This document shows, piece after piece, positions 13,501 to 26,248 of a stretch of 64,000 nucleotides of DNA. Numbering within the stretch: position 1 is the stretch's first letter; each line of letters begins with the position of its first letter. A program made the translations under genes and the position numbers. The notes beneath the pieces were generated by a model. The model worked only from the letters and a program-made list of their open reading frames with translations, was not told the origin of the DNA and did not search any database. The stretch comes from Protonemura montana (lineage: Eukaryota; Arthropoda; Insecta; Plecoptera; Nemouridae). The stretch is taken from positions 27,083,021 through 27,147,020 of the forward strand of contig OX387602.1 in the NCBI GenBank assembly GCA_947568835.1, in the 5' to 3' direction.

Positions 13501-15282
13501 TCCTCGCAGATTGGATGCTACGTTCCTGCCGAGTGCGCCACTTTTCGCATCGCGGATCACATCTTCACGCGCATCGGATTTGACGACAGCATCGAGTGCA
13601 ACGCTTCCACATTCGTCCTGGAGGTCAGTCGCTGGAAACTGGGTTAAAGTGCTAATGTACATTAGCACTTTATGGTTCAAAATACACATCGCAAATATTT
13701 TCCAAAATTTTATTTGACATCTATAAGCCAAGAGCCTACATGATGAAAGATTCTTTAAATTATGATTTTTAGACTCATATCTTCTTTATGTAACCATAGG
13801 ACTAGTTTTGAAAAATAAACTATGTACAGCTGGGTTTTAAATGCTAAGAAAAAAAAAAAAATTTCTTAACTTACCGTTATGTGTTCATTTATTGAAGATG
13901 TGCGGAAGAAGTATGCTAAATGCTGCTATGCTCTTGTGTTGGCTAATGGCAGGTCTATTTCCACATGTACTTCCTTTTAGGTGCATGGGCCAAGTTTTCT
14001 CATGTGGTAGTCTGCTGCGGTAGCGATGTAAATATCAATTCTGAGTGAATGGTATCCGACTTTCCTGTATCAATCTTATAGACAATATGTGTCGTAGGTC
14101 AAATGAATTCTTTTAATCAATTACAGATCAGAGAGTTGCAGTACATTAAGCAAACACTTACGGAGAACTCCTTGGTGATAATAGACGAGCTATGCCGTGG
14201 GACTTCAAGTGAAGAAGGCACGGCAATCGCGTTCGCTTTATGTGAGGACTTGCTGCAGAGCGATGCGTTCATCTTCCTCACCACTCACTTCCTGTTCCTT
14301 ACCAAGCTCCAGGACCTGTACTGCAATGTAACCAAGTATGTAATGTGCTTACGCTAAATAGCGCCTTACTATATTTGCAGAAACATTGTTAACCATCACA
14401 AGTCAGATGAGACTTACAATAGCAATCCAACTCAACCCCTTTTTTATTCTAAAATACATATTGTGTTCAAAAAATTCCTTGAAGTAGAAAAGTTTCTTGT
14501 ATTTTTTAAGGATTGAAGGAATGATTTTTGAATGGTTTTAAAGTGCGCCAATCTTTAGGTCATTTTGAGTCAATTGTTAAGGATTTTGCAACATGAAAAT
14601 TGGAAAAAGAAAAACAGGGAAAGTAAATTTTTGAACATTTCAGCACTCACTTTGAAGTGGTGGAAGAAGAAACAGAGGAGGGCCGAAGTCGTCTTCGCTA
14701 CACGCACAGACTACTGCTAGGAATAACCCACATCGAGAATTACGGTCTTCGCCTGGCAGAGGCATCGGCGATACCGAAATCTGTTGTAAACCACGCAAAA
14801 GTGTTGGCAAAGGCTATATCAGCAAACAGGAAGGTGATATATCTTATGACCTTTTACAGATAGTGTATTGATTTCTCAAAGATACATATTAACGGTTAAT
14901 TGTTATGATTTCTGTTCATATATTTTGTCTGCTACTTTTAACACTACCAATCCCATTTCAGGCTGAATCTGGCTGTGCGGGGACCAACGAATTGAAATCT
15001 AATTACCGTCTCATTTTGAGTGTTATACAAATACTTGATGCTAACGATCTAAGCCTGGAGAAGTGTGTTGATATCCAGGAAATGCTTACCACTACTACAA
15101 TTGAAAGTCCAAATGATGAGCAGGGAGTGGTAATGACCTCTAACGTAGAATCACCAAACGCTAGAGTCGTATCCTCACCTGGCAATCCAGATTCCAATGA
15201 ACCACGCTATGAAATAACATCCAGATTTTCTACACCTTCATATGCCCCCGCACCCTTGAAACCAAACCACTTCTCAGTGTGA
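7533..15282 (+). CDS. MSH4: MSH4, meiosis-specific MutS homologue (17 coding exons)
   Basis: Exons: 7533-7617, 7707-7893, 8118-8233, 8404-8552, 8950-9140, 9334-9455, 9761-9981, 10236-10427, 10736-10922, 11943-12079, 12166-12269, 12698-12917, 13083-13184, 13510-13623, 14127-14335, 14644-14833, 14962-15282. All junctions keep phase and give 948 residues (human about 936). The first two exons rest on phase alone. Family signatures include [16 protein letters not shown], the MutS core ([14 protein letters not shown]), the Walker A GPNMSGKS in exon 13, the Walker [11 protein letters not shown] in exon 15 and the downstream TTHF. MSH4 pairs with MSH5 as a sliding clamp that stabilises meiotic recombination intermediates; it lacks the mismatch-recognition domain of MSH2/6. 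Poly(A) signal AATAAA is at 15685-15690. Oddities: GKST reads GKSI and DELGRGT reads DELCRGT. MSH5 is less likely because the N-terminal and core segments follow MSH4. Confidence 0.93.
8745..8880. repeat. AT-only low-complexity tract in MSH4 intron 4
   Basis: About 135 bases of almost pure A/T built from short ATT/AAT blocks, with many small self-complementary stretches. It lies just before MSH4 exon 5. Simple low complexity is the likely explanation. Confidence 0.7.
9599..9651. repeat. Perfect 21-bp inverted repeat in MSH4 intron 6
   Basis: Arms 9599-9619 and 9631-9651 are exact reverse complements around an 11-base A/T spacer. The arms start AGCAGTTGCCTTACTTA. It would form a stable hairpin in the intron RNA. 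No coding or known element was linked to it. Confidence 0.85.
13645..13672. repeat. Perfect 28-bp palindrome 22 bases after an MSH4 donor site
   Basis: TAAAGTGCTAATGT followed by its exact reverse complement, with no spacer. It begins shortly downstream of the exon 14 donor (13624). It is a strong hairpin in pre-mRNA; whether it affects splicing is unknown. Confidence 0.85.
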
Positions 15283-16609
15283 AGTATGAACAGACTTAAC
15301 AGGCTGCTAACGAGTTCCCTTGTACCTCTTCAAAAACCACCAAAGATGGCAGTAAATCAAACACAGATCTGACAGTATCTCGACATACATGCGGAAATTT
15401 GGGATCTCATTTCCTGGCTCGTTTTTCTCATGGGGCTACACTGTTATAATATAGATACCTAAGTGATTGAACCACAATCTCTTATTTCCTAATTCCAGCG
15501 ACCCTGGTGAGGGGTCCTGAAATTACCGATTAGCTTACAGCTTGCTTCTAATCCTACCACACCCCTGTAACTATGTTGGGTTTGGATTTTTTCTTTGAGG
15601 CACGTTTTGGTCTCCGTCTGGATTTTAAGGATTCCTGTTTGTTTATACTTTACTTCTGGGTAGGTTACTAGAAATTTGCTTTGTAATAAAAATTGTTCTT
15701 TTCTTTTCTCTAAGCTTATACGTAGAACTTACGCAACATAACACAATGAACTAAGAAAATTCTGACCCCAATTCTGTCTATAACAAAAAATTGACAAACC
15801 AGCTAAGATTAACCTTGATTGATCATAAATAATAGACTTGGAATCAATCAAGACATGGAATTCCTGAATGACTCTTATCTTGTTAAAAAAAATAGGTCGG
15901 GAATTACTTGTCGAGGGACTTGACAATTCTGAAAATGCAAAGGTATAAACACAATGATATAAAGACAGTAGTTGAATAAATGATTTTTCTGTTTCATATT
16001 GCAAATGTTTTTCTAGAGTAGGTACTTATTTGTAGCCAATCTTTGTACATTAGAACATTTAACAAATGTAACAATCTACGAAAACAATTTAGGTATACAT
16101 TCATAATTAATTTCTAAAAACAGACAGCCGAATCTTGCTCTCGATATAAAAGAGCACAATCACAACTGAAATGTAGGTAGACGGCATGTACAGCAAAACA
16201 TTTTGCAGAGCCGGCTGCATATGTGCCATCGAGTTTACGAGCTGTGACACTCTTGATAGTGAGGGTACAGCTAGCAAGAATTGTAAACCCACCATCGACA
16301 ACCACAAAAAAGATTTGTAGTTTGCAACAAGATACGCAACCTTCAAATTTTTTGTTAAAAATGTAATTGCACATACAAAATGTGAATTGGTAACATATCA
16401 GTGACTAGTTTTCACACAATTCATTACCACCTTAATTTACAAACATTAACATTAACAAAGATTTTTTTAGTATTTTTTTTTTTTATTTAGGTGTCCATTA
16501 CTTGCAGCCCACCGAAATTCAACCGATAAAACAAGATGCACTGCTTCTGTGAACCACGAACCCACGTTTCAGCGACGATTGCTCGACAACATGGTTAGTG
16601 TTGCAGCTG
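15283..16609. other. Convergent 3' region between MSH4 and UBE4A
   Basis: Contains the MSH4 poly(A) signal (15685-15690, plus) and a UBE4A signal (TTTATT at 16482-16487, AATAAA on the minus strand). A minus-strand hydrophobic frame at 16107-16346 has two membrane-like stretches but no ATG, no convincing acceptor and no family match, so it is not called as a gene. Confidence 0.55.
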
Positions 16610-19600
16610 CTACTCAGCCTGGCTAGGTCCAGGCTGTTTACTTCGTTGCTCTCTGCATTGGCGCACCCACGCCTCGATCTGTACGCGCAGCTCATTGTTG
16701 GGCTGCACCATATCCATCGTCAGCGGGGCTCGGTTGAACGGGTCTGATTGATCGCTCAGTAAATGCCTGTTGGGGCAAGGAGATAATGATTGATTCACAA
16801 TTCATACAAGTGTAGATGAACCTAGATGGATAACTGAACAACTTCACTTTACTCATATTTTAAACCAAAATAAAATGGCAATCCAAGAACCCAGAAAAAA
16901 TTGAATAGATACTTTTTTAGTCATGAAATGAACAAAAACCACCTGCATTGTTTGGTTTCCTTAGTTTATCTGGTGATGCACAATACAAAGCAAACCAATG
17001 ATAATCACATATTATATAATCAGACTCTGAAAGGAATCAACAAAGACAAAACAAAGCTTTTGCGTGAAAGATGTGCGGTACCGACCTGGCTATGGTAGTG
17101 CGGTCAACAGTGGTGTGCGAAGATGGCAGGATGACAGGGTCGGTCATCAGTGAGCTCATGATCGGGTCAAGGAACTCTTCGGGAGCTTCGGACAGAAGCT
17201 CTTCCTCTGACCGCTGATAAGACGCTTTGCTTGCTACTTTCAGCGCCACCGATTGCATGTCGGATACCAGCGATACCCCACCAATTCGAACTGCACAGTA
17301 AATCATGCACGATTATTAGTTTAAGGTGTTTAACTTTCTCTGAATTTGTAGTTTGTATCATGCATCTGCTGTTTTGCCAGTAAAAACTATCAAGTTCCTC
17401 ATCATGGACATTCGGCAATGTTTTATTTCCAGCCCACAGTCCATCAGATGAAATCTCAAGGTGGTAAGAAAAGAACTCACCAAGGACATCTTCAGCGAGC
17501 TTGAAGAGTTGGGGGCTGTATGATCGGCCGTCTTGTGAAACTGCCAAACAAAAGGAATCGCTCTCGTACAAGTGCACATAGATTGTGCATATATCTTTTA
17601 CAATGTTGCCAGGTTCAAATTCAAACTCCTTTTGATCCTTAACCTGAAAACAAAGAAATTTGAAGAAAGATGAGATTTTTTACATTTGTTAGATTGGTAA
17701 ACATTGAGGAACATAGTTTTGAACGTCAAGTACCTTGAAGTTTTTCATCTTTGGTCCAACAAGATGAAAGAGAAAGTAGTTCAGCATGGCCGCAACTCGA
17801 TCGACCATCGTAGGGTGAGAAAATATTGACGTTATTTTCGAAGTCAGGAATTTCAGAGTTTGAATTGTCTCTCGACCCAAGATATTGTCAAACCTTTGGG
17901 AGAAAAAAACATCCCAATTACACGTCAAGAAACTAGCGCCACAGCAAGAAAAATTTCTAAATCTAATGAGGGAGAGTTATGAAAATCTCACACTAGACAA
18001 TTATTACAAATTATGTGTTCTAGATATTGTAATCTGGTCGCCACAATTATTTAGAAAATATGCATACAATTTATAACTTTACAAACAGTTCAAGTAACGT
18101 CAAATATTTCCAAGTATGTGTCAAAAGATTATTATTATTTTGATTCAATTTATACTTGTTCTAAGGAAAAATATGCATCAATCTTCAGATTGTTTTAAAA
18201 GCCTTAATAACTGCAACTTAAATTTAACAGATAACCTAAAAACAAAACAAACATTTCCAAGACTGTTGTTATGAGACCAAAAGGTTGCTTGGGCCAATGA
18301 GGCTAAGTTTCCAGAGCCAGGTTTTGGGGCTGTAGAAGAAAGCGTGAGGGACTCGCTGACCTGGCAATCATGCCGATGTGCTGTAGGTATGACTCGTTCT
18401 GCTCGCGCTCTTGGGCAGAAAGCTGCCGCCATTCGCCCGCGTCGCGTGCTGCCTGCTGCTGCTTGATCTGCGCCATGTTGGTGAGTGCCTCGTCCAGCAG
18501 GAAAACGGCATCGTTGATCAACAGGTTCAAGAAGCGTAGGAAAAGTGGCGGAGTCACTGCCTCCATGTTCGCCTCAGCTGCATCTGCCAGCTCCCTGCAC
18601 AGACGACGGAGTTGAACGATGACAAACTTTGGAGCATGAAGGTTAAAGGGGCTGCCACGTTGATTGGGAATAAAAAGACACATGAGGTGAGCCAAATTTT
18701 AGTGTATAAATCGAAACAGATGTATGATCACTTACATTCATTTGTTTGATAAGTTTCATGTTTGATTTGGCCACAAGAAAAGAAAAAAACTACAAACAAC
18801 AAAAGCTTACACCAAAAGAGTAAACCCTTGACCTATTCTCTGATACTGTGCCATATACTATCGTAAATTAAGGTAGGTGTCATCTGAACATATAACGTAA
18901 AGTGTACAACTCGAATGGGATGTACGGTTTTTGCTGCGTGCCAGCTATTAGGAAATCCTAGTATCAGTATATTGCATTATCAAATTTGAACGTGACGCCA
19001 CTACCAGCTAGAAAATTGAATAAAAATGAGAAAAATATAACAACGTACACAAACCACTGCTGGTGCTCATCGATTTTCCACAGGTAGTCCATTACGATGT
19101 ACATCGGCCGGCGATAGTTGAACTTCTGTTCGAAAGCGACACTCTGACCCGTCACCTCGATGCCAACAAACACGTCAAGCAGGGTCACCACGATCTGGCA
19201 GCAAAAAAATTGTCCGATACATTTTTTGGTGACTGGTTCCACTTAATGGGAATTTCAGAGCAAATTTATGCTTGACTAATGTGGCAGGGAAATAGAAAGT
19301 CCTGTGTTGGCTCTGCTCTTGGTTTTGCCTAAGAGTAGCCCTATGGAAGCGCTGAGGCACATAGATCAGGCCAAATAAATCGGGTTGCAGTCGCTTATAT
19401 TGAATCATAATGTCCTCTTCACAGTTATCGATCACAGAGAACCCCTATGTAAATAAACAAAAGCTATCTATCTTCTTTTGTCTTTATGCATTCTTTTCAT
19501 TGCAAATGATAAAAACAACATTTTTATATCGTACCTGATTCCTGTGCGGGTGTTCCTTGAAAAGACGCTCGCGGTAGAAACACGACAGCGTAGGTGAGCG

Positions 19601-22255
19601 GTCATTCTCGGGCAACAACGCTTCAAGCGCTTCGGCCATGCGGGCTCGCAGGTGTGGATTGCGCATACGTTGGCCGGACCCCATGAAAACCAACAGCATG
19701 GTGAGCACCGGCGCGAGCAAATCGAAACCACTGCTCTCCAGCACTTGTGGGCTGAAGCGTCGCACGAAGCTCACGAATCCACATAAGTTCTCCACCAGGA
19801 ACTCCGGTACGCAGCTGCAACAATCGTCATCATTAATACCATCTAATTTTTGGGTAGAGATTCTGCAAATTTTCTGGTGGTAGAATGATGTAAGAATGCC
19901 TATTAGTGCCTATTTTTTAATGCATATTTTTCCAATTTTGTAGTCAGACATAATAAATTGAAGTTTTCACCTTATTTACTATATGCACTATGCCACAGAA
20001 TTGACAGCCAAACTTGGACCTGATTCCAAAACTTACTTAGCCTCTAATTGTATATGATAATAATATGGACCAGGCTACATCATAAACACAATACAAATTA
20101 TTTCCAAGCCAAGGCTTAAGTGCAAATGAGTTCATTTACTGAGCGTTCTATACCTTAGGGTTGGCAGTGGTTGTTCATGTAGTGGGAAAGTGATAGTTCT
20201 AAACATGTTGGGGGAGTACGATTTCCGTGACAGCTCTTCGAGATCCAGAGTGACTTGCACGAGCCAGATGGAGGTAGTTACGTGCAGTTGAGCCATCATC
20301 GCAATCGCCTTGGGCTCGAGCAGAGCCGCCTTTAGCGACTGGTACCTCGTCATGTCTACCTCCATCCTTTCTTCAAGTGCTTGAAGCACTTCCCGACGAG
20401 ATGTTGCCTGTGCCTGAAAGCATCAAAATGAATGTCTGCTAGCAGGAGTTAAGATATATTTCTCTGCTCTAAGCTACACCATAACATAACACCGCTTTAA
20501 GCATAACACCGTATGAGAATTTTGAGACTCTAACAAATAAATAAAAATAAATAAATAAAATAAAAAAGGTATATTCTCGCATTTTAAAATACTTTTAGAA
20601 AGGGTCCTGACTCTCAACAAGATTGCATCTATAGATACCTGTGTGTCCTGGAAGAGTCTTTGAATCCTTGCAATGTCCTGGTTCAGCTTCAAGAGTCTCT
20701 CGGTGACGACTCGGAAGCCCAAGTCCACTGCTCTATGTGCCATGTGGAAGCACTCGGTGACAAAGCTAAACGTCTCGGCTACGGGTCTGGCAACGCCCTC
20801 CTTGACCGGCGGGATGAGACAAGTCTCCTCGTGCATTGCTCGCAAGTGAACGCCGAGCGCCCGCCGGGTCTTTTCATCGGTCGCAACAGCCGCACAGTAG
20901 GTGGGGTCGATGCGTAGCATCTTGGAACTCGCGGTGTTTGCGCAAAACGGTTGGCACAGCCTCAGCAGCACGCCGCCCAGGTTCAACATGAACGCATCCG
21001 AAACATACAAAACACTACTCGGCGACGAGTACGGCGAGTGTGAGTTCCACAGCTGGCCGCGTGCACCATTTGCGTGCAAGCATTCGGCCAGCCAATCCAG
21101 AGTGCGGTGCTTTGTCTCTGGCGAACACTTAAGCAGGCTGTGGAATGTGCGGAACAGCAGGTCTTGAATCGACTGGATAGCCAGCCAAACATTTTGTTCC
21201 ATCATGGATGGAGCTTCTGAAATGCTCCATTGGGATTTGTCGAAGTATTCAAACATTCCGTCTTGTGTTTTTGGCAAACAGGATATGCACAGAATGGAGC
21301 CAAGTAAGGAGTCGGAGTACATTTTTCCAGTGCGTGATTTGTTCTTTGCTGGTGGTGTGCTGTACTCGAGAAGTGCCAGTGCCAGTTGAGTGTTTGTGGA
21401 AAATATGTCCAACAAGTCAAAATTGGTGAGTTTGAAGGAGAACAGGGCGCTGGTGGCCAGCTCTCTGTGAACCGACTCGAAAATGGGTTGGAAAGCAGCA
21501 AGTAGTGACTGGACACAGCCGTCCTCGCCATAATTGTTCATGAATTCTTCAGCAATGCCATGAACAAAGGGTATCAAAAAATCGAAATTACCCTCTCCGA
21601 GGAACAGTTCTCTGAATTGTAAGTGTACATCATTTCCCACAAATAGCTCTGTCTGTTGTAGAGCAGTAGCTGAATTTCGAATCACAAACTCCTGCATCCT
21701 AGACATAGCTAGCTTCATGTGTGAATCTTTTTCAGTAACAATACGGTCCGTCAATCGCTTGTAACATTCAAAAAGATATATAAGTGGACGTTGCTCTGTG
21801 GCATGTGATAGGGATGTAGATTTAGGATCAACTGCTTTATAATTGGCAATGGGAGGTCTCTCCATAAGAATTCTTTCAAACAAAACTTGTTCGAGTGTTT
21901 CAATATCAATCCAATCCTGGGGAGAAATAGAATGGGAATATTCTTCCAGATAAACCACAGGTTCAGAGCCATGTACATCTTTGTTTAATGTCAAGTGAAA
22001 AACATCCTCAACTATCTGATTTATTTCTATTTTCTCCCTTGCCTCCTTACGATACTCTTCGTTCGAATTATCTTCCTTCAAAGTTGGAGTGGCCTGTTGT
22101 GCTCGTCCTGCTTCCTCTAGGGATATTGCTGTCGAGGTTGAGGCTACGACTGGATTTGCATTAGATGGTTGATTGTGAGTGAAACTTTCTGCGTCCGTCA
22201 CGGATGAAAACAGAGCTGAGAAAGGATTATTTTCGATATTTCCCGACATTTCCAT
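16610..22255 (-). CDS. UBE4A: UBE4A, U-box ubiquitin chain elongation factor (E4)
   Basis: Exons in transcript order: 22255-20639, 20413-20154, 19814-19535, 19194-19055, 18594-18361, 17893-17734, 17643-17481, 17290-17086, 16766-16610. Phases agree throughout, giving about 1,071 residues (human 1,066). The start may be 22255 (MEMSGN) or 22249 (MSGN); both precede [11 protein letters not shown], which matches the family N-terminus. Strong anchors are [53 protein letters not shown] and [10 protein letters not shown]. The C-terminal U-box is split over the last two exons ([21 protein letters not shown], then [18 protein letters not shown]). The U-box binds E2 enzymes, and E4 factors extend ubiquitin chains on substrates in the UFD pathway. 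UBE4B is excluded because the U-box and final residues follow UBE4A. The donor of exon 4 (GTTTGT at 19054) is weak but is the only one that keeps frame. Confidence 0.95.
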
Positions 22256-23258
22256 GTGATGTATTACGCAATTTTCAAAATGAAATATAATTAAACCCAC
22301 TCGGCCACGAGTCTTAGCATAGGTCTTAGGGTCGTACTGTTCCTTAACCTAAAAAAATATATACACAGGGTATGTGCCACCGATTCTTCTATCATACCTT
22401 AAGAACTACGAAGTGAGCCGATAAATGATAGTAGGACGATTAAAAAGTTCAATATTCTCTTTTTTGTCTTCAGCAGAATTAATTAGCACGAAAAACGTTG
22501 ATAACATTAAAACCAAAGACATTAAAACCCGACTGACACTGACGAGCAATAATTTGACAGTGACACTTCTAGTTGCACACTGCCTGTTCAATTTCAACCG
22601 TACGGGACTGTAAGGGACTGCAGTTTAAAAAGGCGGTGATGTCTTTGGCGGTGATTATTATTTGATGTCAAAGAAAATGTTATGAGACCGATTAAAGCAT
22701 TTCGGTGGTGAGACACTAGAATTTGAACTGATCATTCTATTCTCGAGATCTCAGGCTATAAGGTTTAAAAGAAGTCAGTCTAAGTTGAGGTTTACGAATT
22801 ACAGTCACTCTCTTATTTATCATGCGTTTGCCCAATGAGTGGATACTTAGTCGCAAAATCTAAAACGCGATCTACCCAGTCAACGAGCATCCACAGAAAA
22901 GCCTACAAAACTCACAAGTTAAGAATTCCTCTCATTTTATTCCTCCCTTCTTAATACCGGAAGTACAACGGAACTCCTTAATTATTTCAGGGATGATATA
23001 GGACAAGACCAGCTATCCAACTGTCATAGTACAGAATTTTTGCCCAGCTTTGAAAAAAAGCTAACAATTACAAAAAAATTTGCCTTGTTTTATTTGCTCA
23101 AAAATTAAGGAGAGTAAATCCTTGAATTTTTCACAAATTGTAAACGTTTCCCATGTGCTTAAAATGGCTGGCAGAAATTATCGTTGTAGGGAGAACAATT
23201 TCGGCTAATTCCAGCTAATTTTTTAGCTTAATTTTGATCTAAATTCTAAATCTAGTTA
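22256..23258. other. 5' flank of UBE4A and unassigned spacer
   Basis: The first few hundred bases should hold the UBE4A promoter and leader. Overlapping small frames on both strands at 22406-22613 have no family resemblance. The remainder shows no recognisable gene or repeat. Confidence 0.4.
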
Positions 23259-23611
23259 GATCACCGAATTTAAGCATCACTGCGCTGAGTCAGGTATTGA
23301 ATGGGTGACCATCATACACATTACCAGTTCTGTTCGAGAGAGAGGTTGGAGGGATAAAAGTTAGTACAGCATCTTCATTCGCCTTGCTTATCAACCTCTC
23401 GACAGCATGGATTTGTGGAGGAATCCTGCTGTTAGAGTTGTACTTGTACAGTCCTTCGAAAGGGACGTTTAGTCAGTGGTCCCCTTTGTGCTCCTCGACA
23501 TGAGTAGGCTACGTGCCGGCACCGGGTTTGCCCCTCCTCCCTTATAGGCTAGGTTAGGCTCATTATCATCCTCATCATCATCCACTCATTCACCGACGCC
23601 ATTAGACCAGT
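23259..23611 (+). mobile_element. 5S rRNA-derived SINE, copy A
   Basis: Bases 23259-23315 read as the middle and 3' part of 5S rRNA: GATCACCGAA-TTAAGCA (box A region), then GAATGGGTGACCATCAT (box C region). The head is joined to a non-5S body (AGAGAGGTTGGAGGGAT..., GGAGGAATCCTGCTGTT..., GGGACGTTTAGTCAGTGGTC...) that recurs in copies B-D. The first third of the 5S head is missing, so this copy is truncated. The 3' part ends around ATTAGACCAGTAG without the terminal AATCAATC-like tail seen in copy D. Confidence 0.8.
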
Positions 23612-23760
23612 AGATCTGTAGACCAGAGAATCGCACGTTTTAAATATGTTGAATGAAAACTAGTCTGGGCGAAACACTCGCCTACCGCCACTGTGTACGT
23701 CAGCTTTGTATGCACTCGGAGACCATGGTTTTGTCACCAGCGTGTGTCTCAGTTTGTCGG

Positions 23761-24063
23761 CTAGGGATGAGGTTGAGTCACGAAGTGGCCAATATTCAAA
23801 GCAGCTTGAGGACCTAGATCACGTTCAGTTTCAGAGGCTGGTATTGGATTTTTGGAATACACCGTCGTCGATGTAGATGCACATGCACTTTCAATACTGC
23901 GATCGCTGTTGCCATGGCTGTCCGAAATTTCACGCGCGTCATCGTTCGCCTTTCTCTTCACACTCGCACTAAAACATTTGCGTATATCCATACTCCCACA
24001 ATCAACACACTTAACTAAAACGCTCGGGCTAACAAACCACCCTACTCGGGTCGCTCCCAACAC
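23761..24063 (-). pseudogene. Probable N-terminal fragment of a hAT/ZMYM-type transposase
   Basis: A 100-codon minus-strand frame contains MDIRKCFSASVKRK followed by a Ser/Thr-rich linker and ERDLGPQ. This resembles the start of hAT-family transposases and their domesticated zinc-finger relatives (MDIRxFF...KRK, then xDLGxx), but the TTF zinc finger and DDE domain that should follow are absent. A chance resemblance cannot be excluded; hAT-like terminal sequences elsewhere in this window make a transposon origin more plausible. Confidence 0.4.
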
Positions 24064-24410
24064 ATAAGTGACTTACGTAAAGTTGGGTTCGACCGGTAGG
24101 AAAACTAAAGCTTCATTAAGTGTGAAATTCTGTTCGCGGAATCGGAATCACGAGGAAGAATTTTGGGGAAGTAGGTTCCTGCAAAGATCAACTCTTGTAG
24201 GATCCCAGTTTCATAGAATTACGCCGCGATTTTTTCGCTGGAAAGGTTGGATGGTCACTCACCTTTTCTCTTTAGAATGCAATACAAATTTAGCGTTTTC
24301 TGTTTAAATGGCACTATTTTGATCAGTTAAAGAAGAGAATATGTTTAACTTGCCCTTTGAATGATAAAATAACAAAATCTTTATAGAGTGTTTATTTTTT
24401 AATGTTTGAA

Positions 24411-24463
24411 GATTTCCAGGGGGGTGCAAGCACTCCCCCCTTGCAACCCCCTCTGGACGCCCA
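24411..24463 (+). repeat. Transposon terminus repeat, copy 1
   Basis: Reads TTTCCAGGGGGGTGCAAG, then a C-rich return, then CTGGACGCCCATGG. A second copy in the same orientation lies at 28041-28095. The internal GGGGGGTGC / GCACCCCC segments are self-complementary. Shared short ends with different flanks suggest solo termini of one DNA transposon family; the superfamily is not assigned. Confidence 0.6.
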
Positions 24464-26014
24464 TGGCCGCAAGTGTTATCGTGTGGCACCTACCGCTACC
24501 ACGTGTTGCCGGCTCGTTTGCTCAGCAGACAGTTCAACAGTAAGGCTCTGACTCTGCAGAACTATCATATGAATCTACTTTATGAATATATCCAATGACT
24601 CTTCAATATAAGAGCCGATTTTTCAGTGTTCCGTTACAAACCTAACAGTCATTTAAATTGGGTTTTTTTTTTTTTTTTGCTTGGCAACGGTCAATAAGGA
24701 AATGTTTTTTGTTTGTTGACTCTAAGAGGCATGGTGGTAACACAGGTGGTAAGACACCGTTACCACCATTTCTAGATTTTTTTCTGCCGATTCCAAGGGT
24801 GGTAAAACTTACTTGCATACCTCAAATCGCTTGCGCTTATATTTGTGGATTGGCGGTAAAAGAAGCTACATATTATTACACCACAATAATCAGTTCGCTC
24901 GCTCGCTGTCTTTGAGGGCATACCGATGCATGTGCGCTTTAATTTTTGAATACAAATGAATTTTTAGCTAAGCTGATATATCTACATACCATTTCTGAGC
25001 TTTCAAACAGTATTTTCATAATTATTACGAGTTCTAGTCATAAAAAAGGGTGGCAATTTGCCCTTATACCATCATGCACTATGAGTACTGCATGGTCTAG
25101 TACATAGTACGAGGGTTGAAAGTTGTTTTAAAAAGTAAAGCATTATGATAATTATTTTGATCTTTGTAACCAAGATGCATCACCCAATGGGACTGTCAGT
25201 GACCAGGTGCTAAAGCCACACTTGATAAAACCAAATGAACAGAAATTCATTTTGACGACGGTTCATTTTTGGATGACAGTGAATTTAAAGGTGACTTTTG
25301 GTGATGAAACAATGACATTTTGCTACAAATACAAGAGAAATGGGTGGCAGACCTCAGTGAATTAAGAACTTTGGGGTAAACTAGTGTAATTGAGCACTTT
25401 AATCGCGCAATGATAACGACGTAGCGTGACGACCCGTCGTTATTTTATTTTGTTTATTTATGTCTATAATAGTTTTATTTATTAAGATTATTATTTATTA
25501 AGAGTATTATTTTATTTTATTTTTATTGTATTAATTATTATTGGTACAGCCAGTGTTTTATAAAATAATCTCTCAAAATGTCTGTACGCCAGCATTATTT
25601 AATGCAATGGTCTTTTTAATGACAATAAAATATATCTATCTATCTATCTATCTATATTATGTTCATATTGATTTTAAATGATTGTATCTAATATTTTTCC
25701 GTCATTACAACTTTTTGAAGCATATCTTATCTTTTCGCACTGAATAAGGTAAACACGCTTGCTACATGGTAGTATTGTATTACCACCCCATAGGGATGGG
25801 AGAGTTGGTGATAAAAATCGCCTACACGTATTTGTGTTTGCCATTCAATAAGCATTAAACCCATCATTTATGAGACTCATCCCCATGGTTACACCTAATC
25901 AGATACTTCTGTTTTCATCTTAACCTGCTTATTTAACTGGCATTTAGCATTGTGAAAACGGTGAGAATAGAAATGGAGAAGTTCGGCTGAAATTTAGGTA
26001 TTTTTCAGGAAGGC
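24464..26014. other. Repeat-type intergenic DNA with an (ATCT)n tract
   Basis: No gene was recognised. A tetranucleotide run of TATC units at 25633-25656 follows GACAATAAAATATA, which looks like the 3' tail of another non-LTR element. A poly(T) run is at about 24663-24678. Confidence 0.5.
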
Positions 26015-26019
26015 TTTCA

Positions 26020-26248
26020 GGAAGGTGCAACTCGAACAGCAGGATTCCTCCACAAATCCATGCAGTTGAGTGTTTGATATGCAAGTCTAATGAAGATGCT
26101 GTACTAACTTTCATTCCTCCAACCTCTCTCCCGAACATAACTGATCATGTGTATAATGGTCACCCATCCAATACCTGACCCAGCGCAGTGTTGCTTAACG
26201 TCGGTGATCTCACGAGAACCGGTGTTTCCAGCACGCCAAACCGTTTGG
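26020..26248 (-). mobile_element. 5S rRNA-derived SINE, copy B (best-preserved 5S head)
   Basis: Read on the minus strand from 26248: ACGGTTTGGCGTGCTGGAAA, then CACCGGTTCTCGTGAGATCA, CCGACGTTAAGCAACACTGC and GGATGGGTGACCATTAT. This follows 5S rRNA from near its 5' end through boxes A, IE and C, with small differences and an altered end. The SINE body follows (GAGAGAGGTTGGAGGAATGA..., GGATTTGTGGAGGAATCCTG). The copy stops inside the body near 26020, so its 3' third is missing. Confidence 0.85.

Noticed and set aside
16107-16374. Small membrane protein gene on the minus strand
   Set aside because: Hydrophobic but with no ATG, no convincing acceptor and no recognised family; it lies just past the UBE4A poly(A) signal. 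Kept only as a note.
26157-26248. A true 5S rRNA gene
   Set aside because: The 3' third of 5S is replaced by a body shared with other copies, and several invariant bases differ; it is a SINE head.
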